Below, piece by piece: positions 6,088-6,113 of a stretch of DNA of 6,113 nt. Source of the DNA: Pleurocapsa sp. MO_226.B13 (lineage in GTDB: Bacteria > Cyanobacteriota > Cyanobacteriia > Cyanobacteriales > Xenococcaceae); assembly GCA_030064795.1 (NCBI GenBank), contig JASJEI010000339.1, positions 1 through 6,113 on the forward strand. Direction: 5' to 3'. The stretch's first letter is position 1. Each line of letters starts with the position of its first letter. Below the pieces are notes generated by a model. The model was not told the DNA's origin, ran no database searches, and saw only the letters and a list, made by a program, of their open reading frames with translations. A program made the position numbers and the translations under genes.

Positions 6088-6113
6088 GCGTGTCAAAGTC
6101 CCCAAATTCGTAG
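6010..6113. other. Hairpin-rich right edge: inserted repeat element or inner part of the Tn3 right end
   Basis: Two hairpins follow the point where TnpA loses family resemblance. One is CTTATTC (6021-6027) against GGATAAG (6032-6038), with loop AAAT and one G-T pair. The other is CCCC (6069-6072) against GGGG (6081-6084), after which a further CCCC (6100-6103) offers the same GGGG a second partner. The tnpA stop codon sits just after that GGGG. TAAGCGT (6085-6091) resembles the inner part of some Tn3 terminal repeats. The last bases, CCCCAAATTCGTAG, resemble from memory the start of a common cyanobacterial palindromic repeat that would continue past the window. The sequence shown does not decide between the two readings. 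Confidence 0.4.

Larger units (their letters stand above)
2026..6113. mobile_element. Tn3-family transposon module (divergent tyrosine recombinase and TnpA)
   Basis: The unit holds a tyrosine recombinase (minus) and a Tn3-type transposase (plus), divergently transcribed around a candidate resolution site. Tn3-family elements transpose replicatively and need a resolvase; a minority use a tyrosine recombinase (TnpI in Tn4430, TnpS with TnpT in Tn4651) in place of a serine resolvase. I see no separate TnpT-like partner. There are no recognisable passenger genes between the two. The limits are approximate: the left one is set by where RecD2 homology ends, and the right one is not reached with certainty. 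Without both terminal repeats I cannot show that the element is complete. Confidence 0.7.

Overview
The window looks cyanobacterial. It holds four intact copies of the HIP1 octamer GCGATCGC (919, 957, 2538, 2683), where chance predicts about 0.1 in 6.1 kb, plus a fifth copy that appears to have been split by an insertion. Nearly everything else is mobile DNA and its damage. I see no housekeeping operon, RNA gene or CRISPR array.

Layout, left to right. (1) 1-896, minus strand: an IS630-family transposase, open across the left edge, with all three catalytic acidic residues visible. About 150 bp of non-coding IS end follows, up to roughly 1040-1055. (2) 1056-2025, plus strand: the middle of a RecD2-type SF1B helicase. 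It has lost its N-terminal part at the IS630 end and its C-terminal motor motifs at the right. It is also frameshifted by a 25-bp palindromic insertion into what was a HIP1 site. (3) 2076-6087: a Tn3-family transposition module. A complete tyrosine recombinase (minus, TnpI/TnpS-like) and a 971-residue TnpA (plus) diverge from a 190-bp region. That region carries a perfect 16-bp inverted repeat, a related third half-site, and a strong Shine-Dalgarno sequence. (4) About 6010-6113: TnpA stops resembling its family, and the DNA becomes hairpin-rich and runs off the window. This is either the Tn3 right end or the edge of another repeat element.

How the parts work together: TnpA would carry out replicative transposition through a cointegrate. 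The tyrosine recombinase would resolve the cointegrate at a site in the divergent intergenic region. The IS630, the Tn3 module and the 25-bp insertion each appear to have damaged the helicase gene.

Main points for a second look: the 25-bp insertion into HIP1, where removing it restores the helicase motif exactly; the lack of any ATG, GTG or TTG start for tnpA before the conserved N-terminus, with an ATT codon at 3172 placed correctly behind a 9-nt Shine-Dalgarno; the three-half-site candidate resolution site; and the anomalous TnpA C-terminus. Neither the left Tn3 terminal repeat nor either exact IS630 end could be identified.
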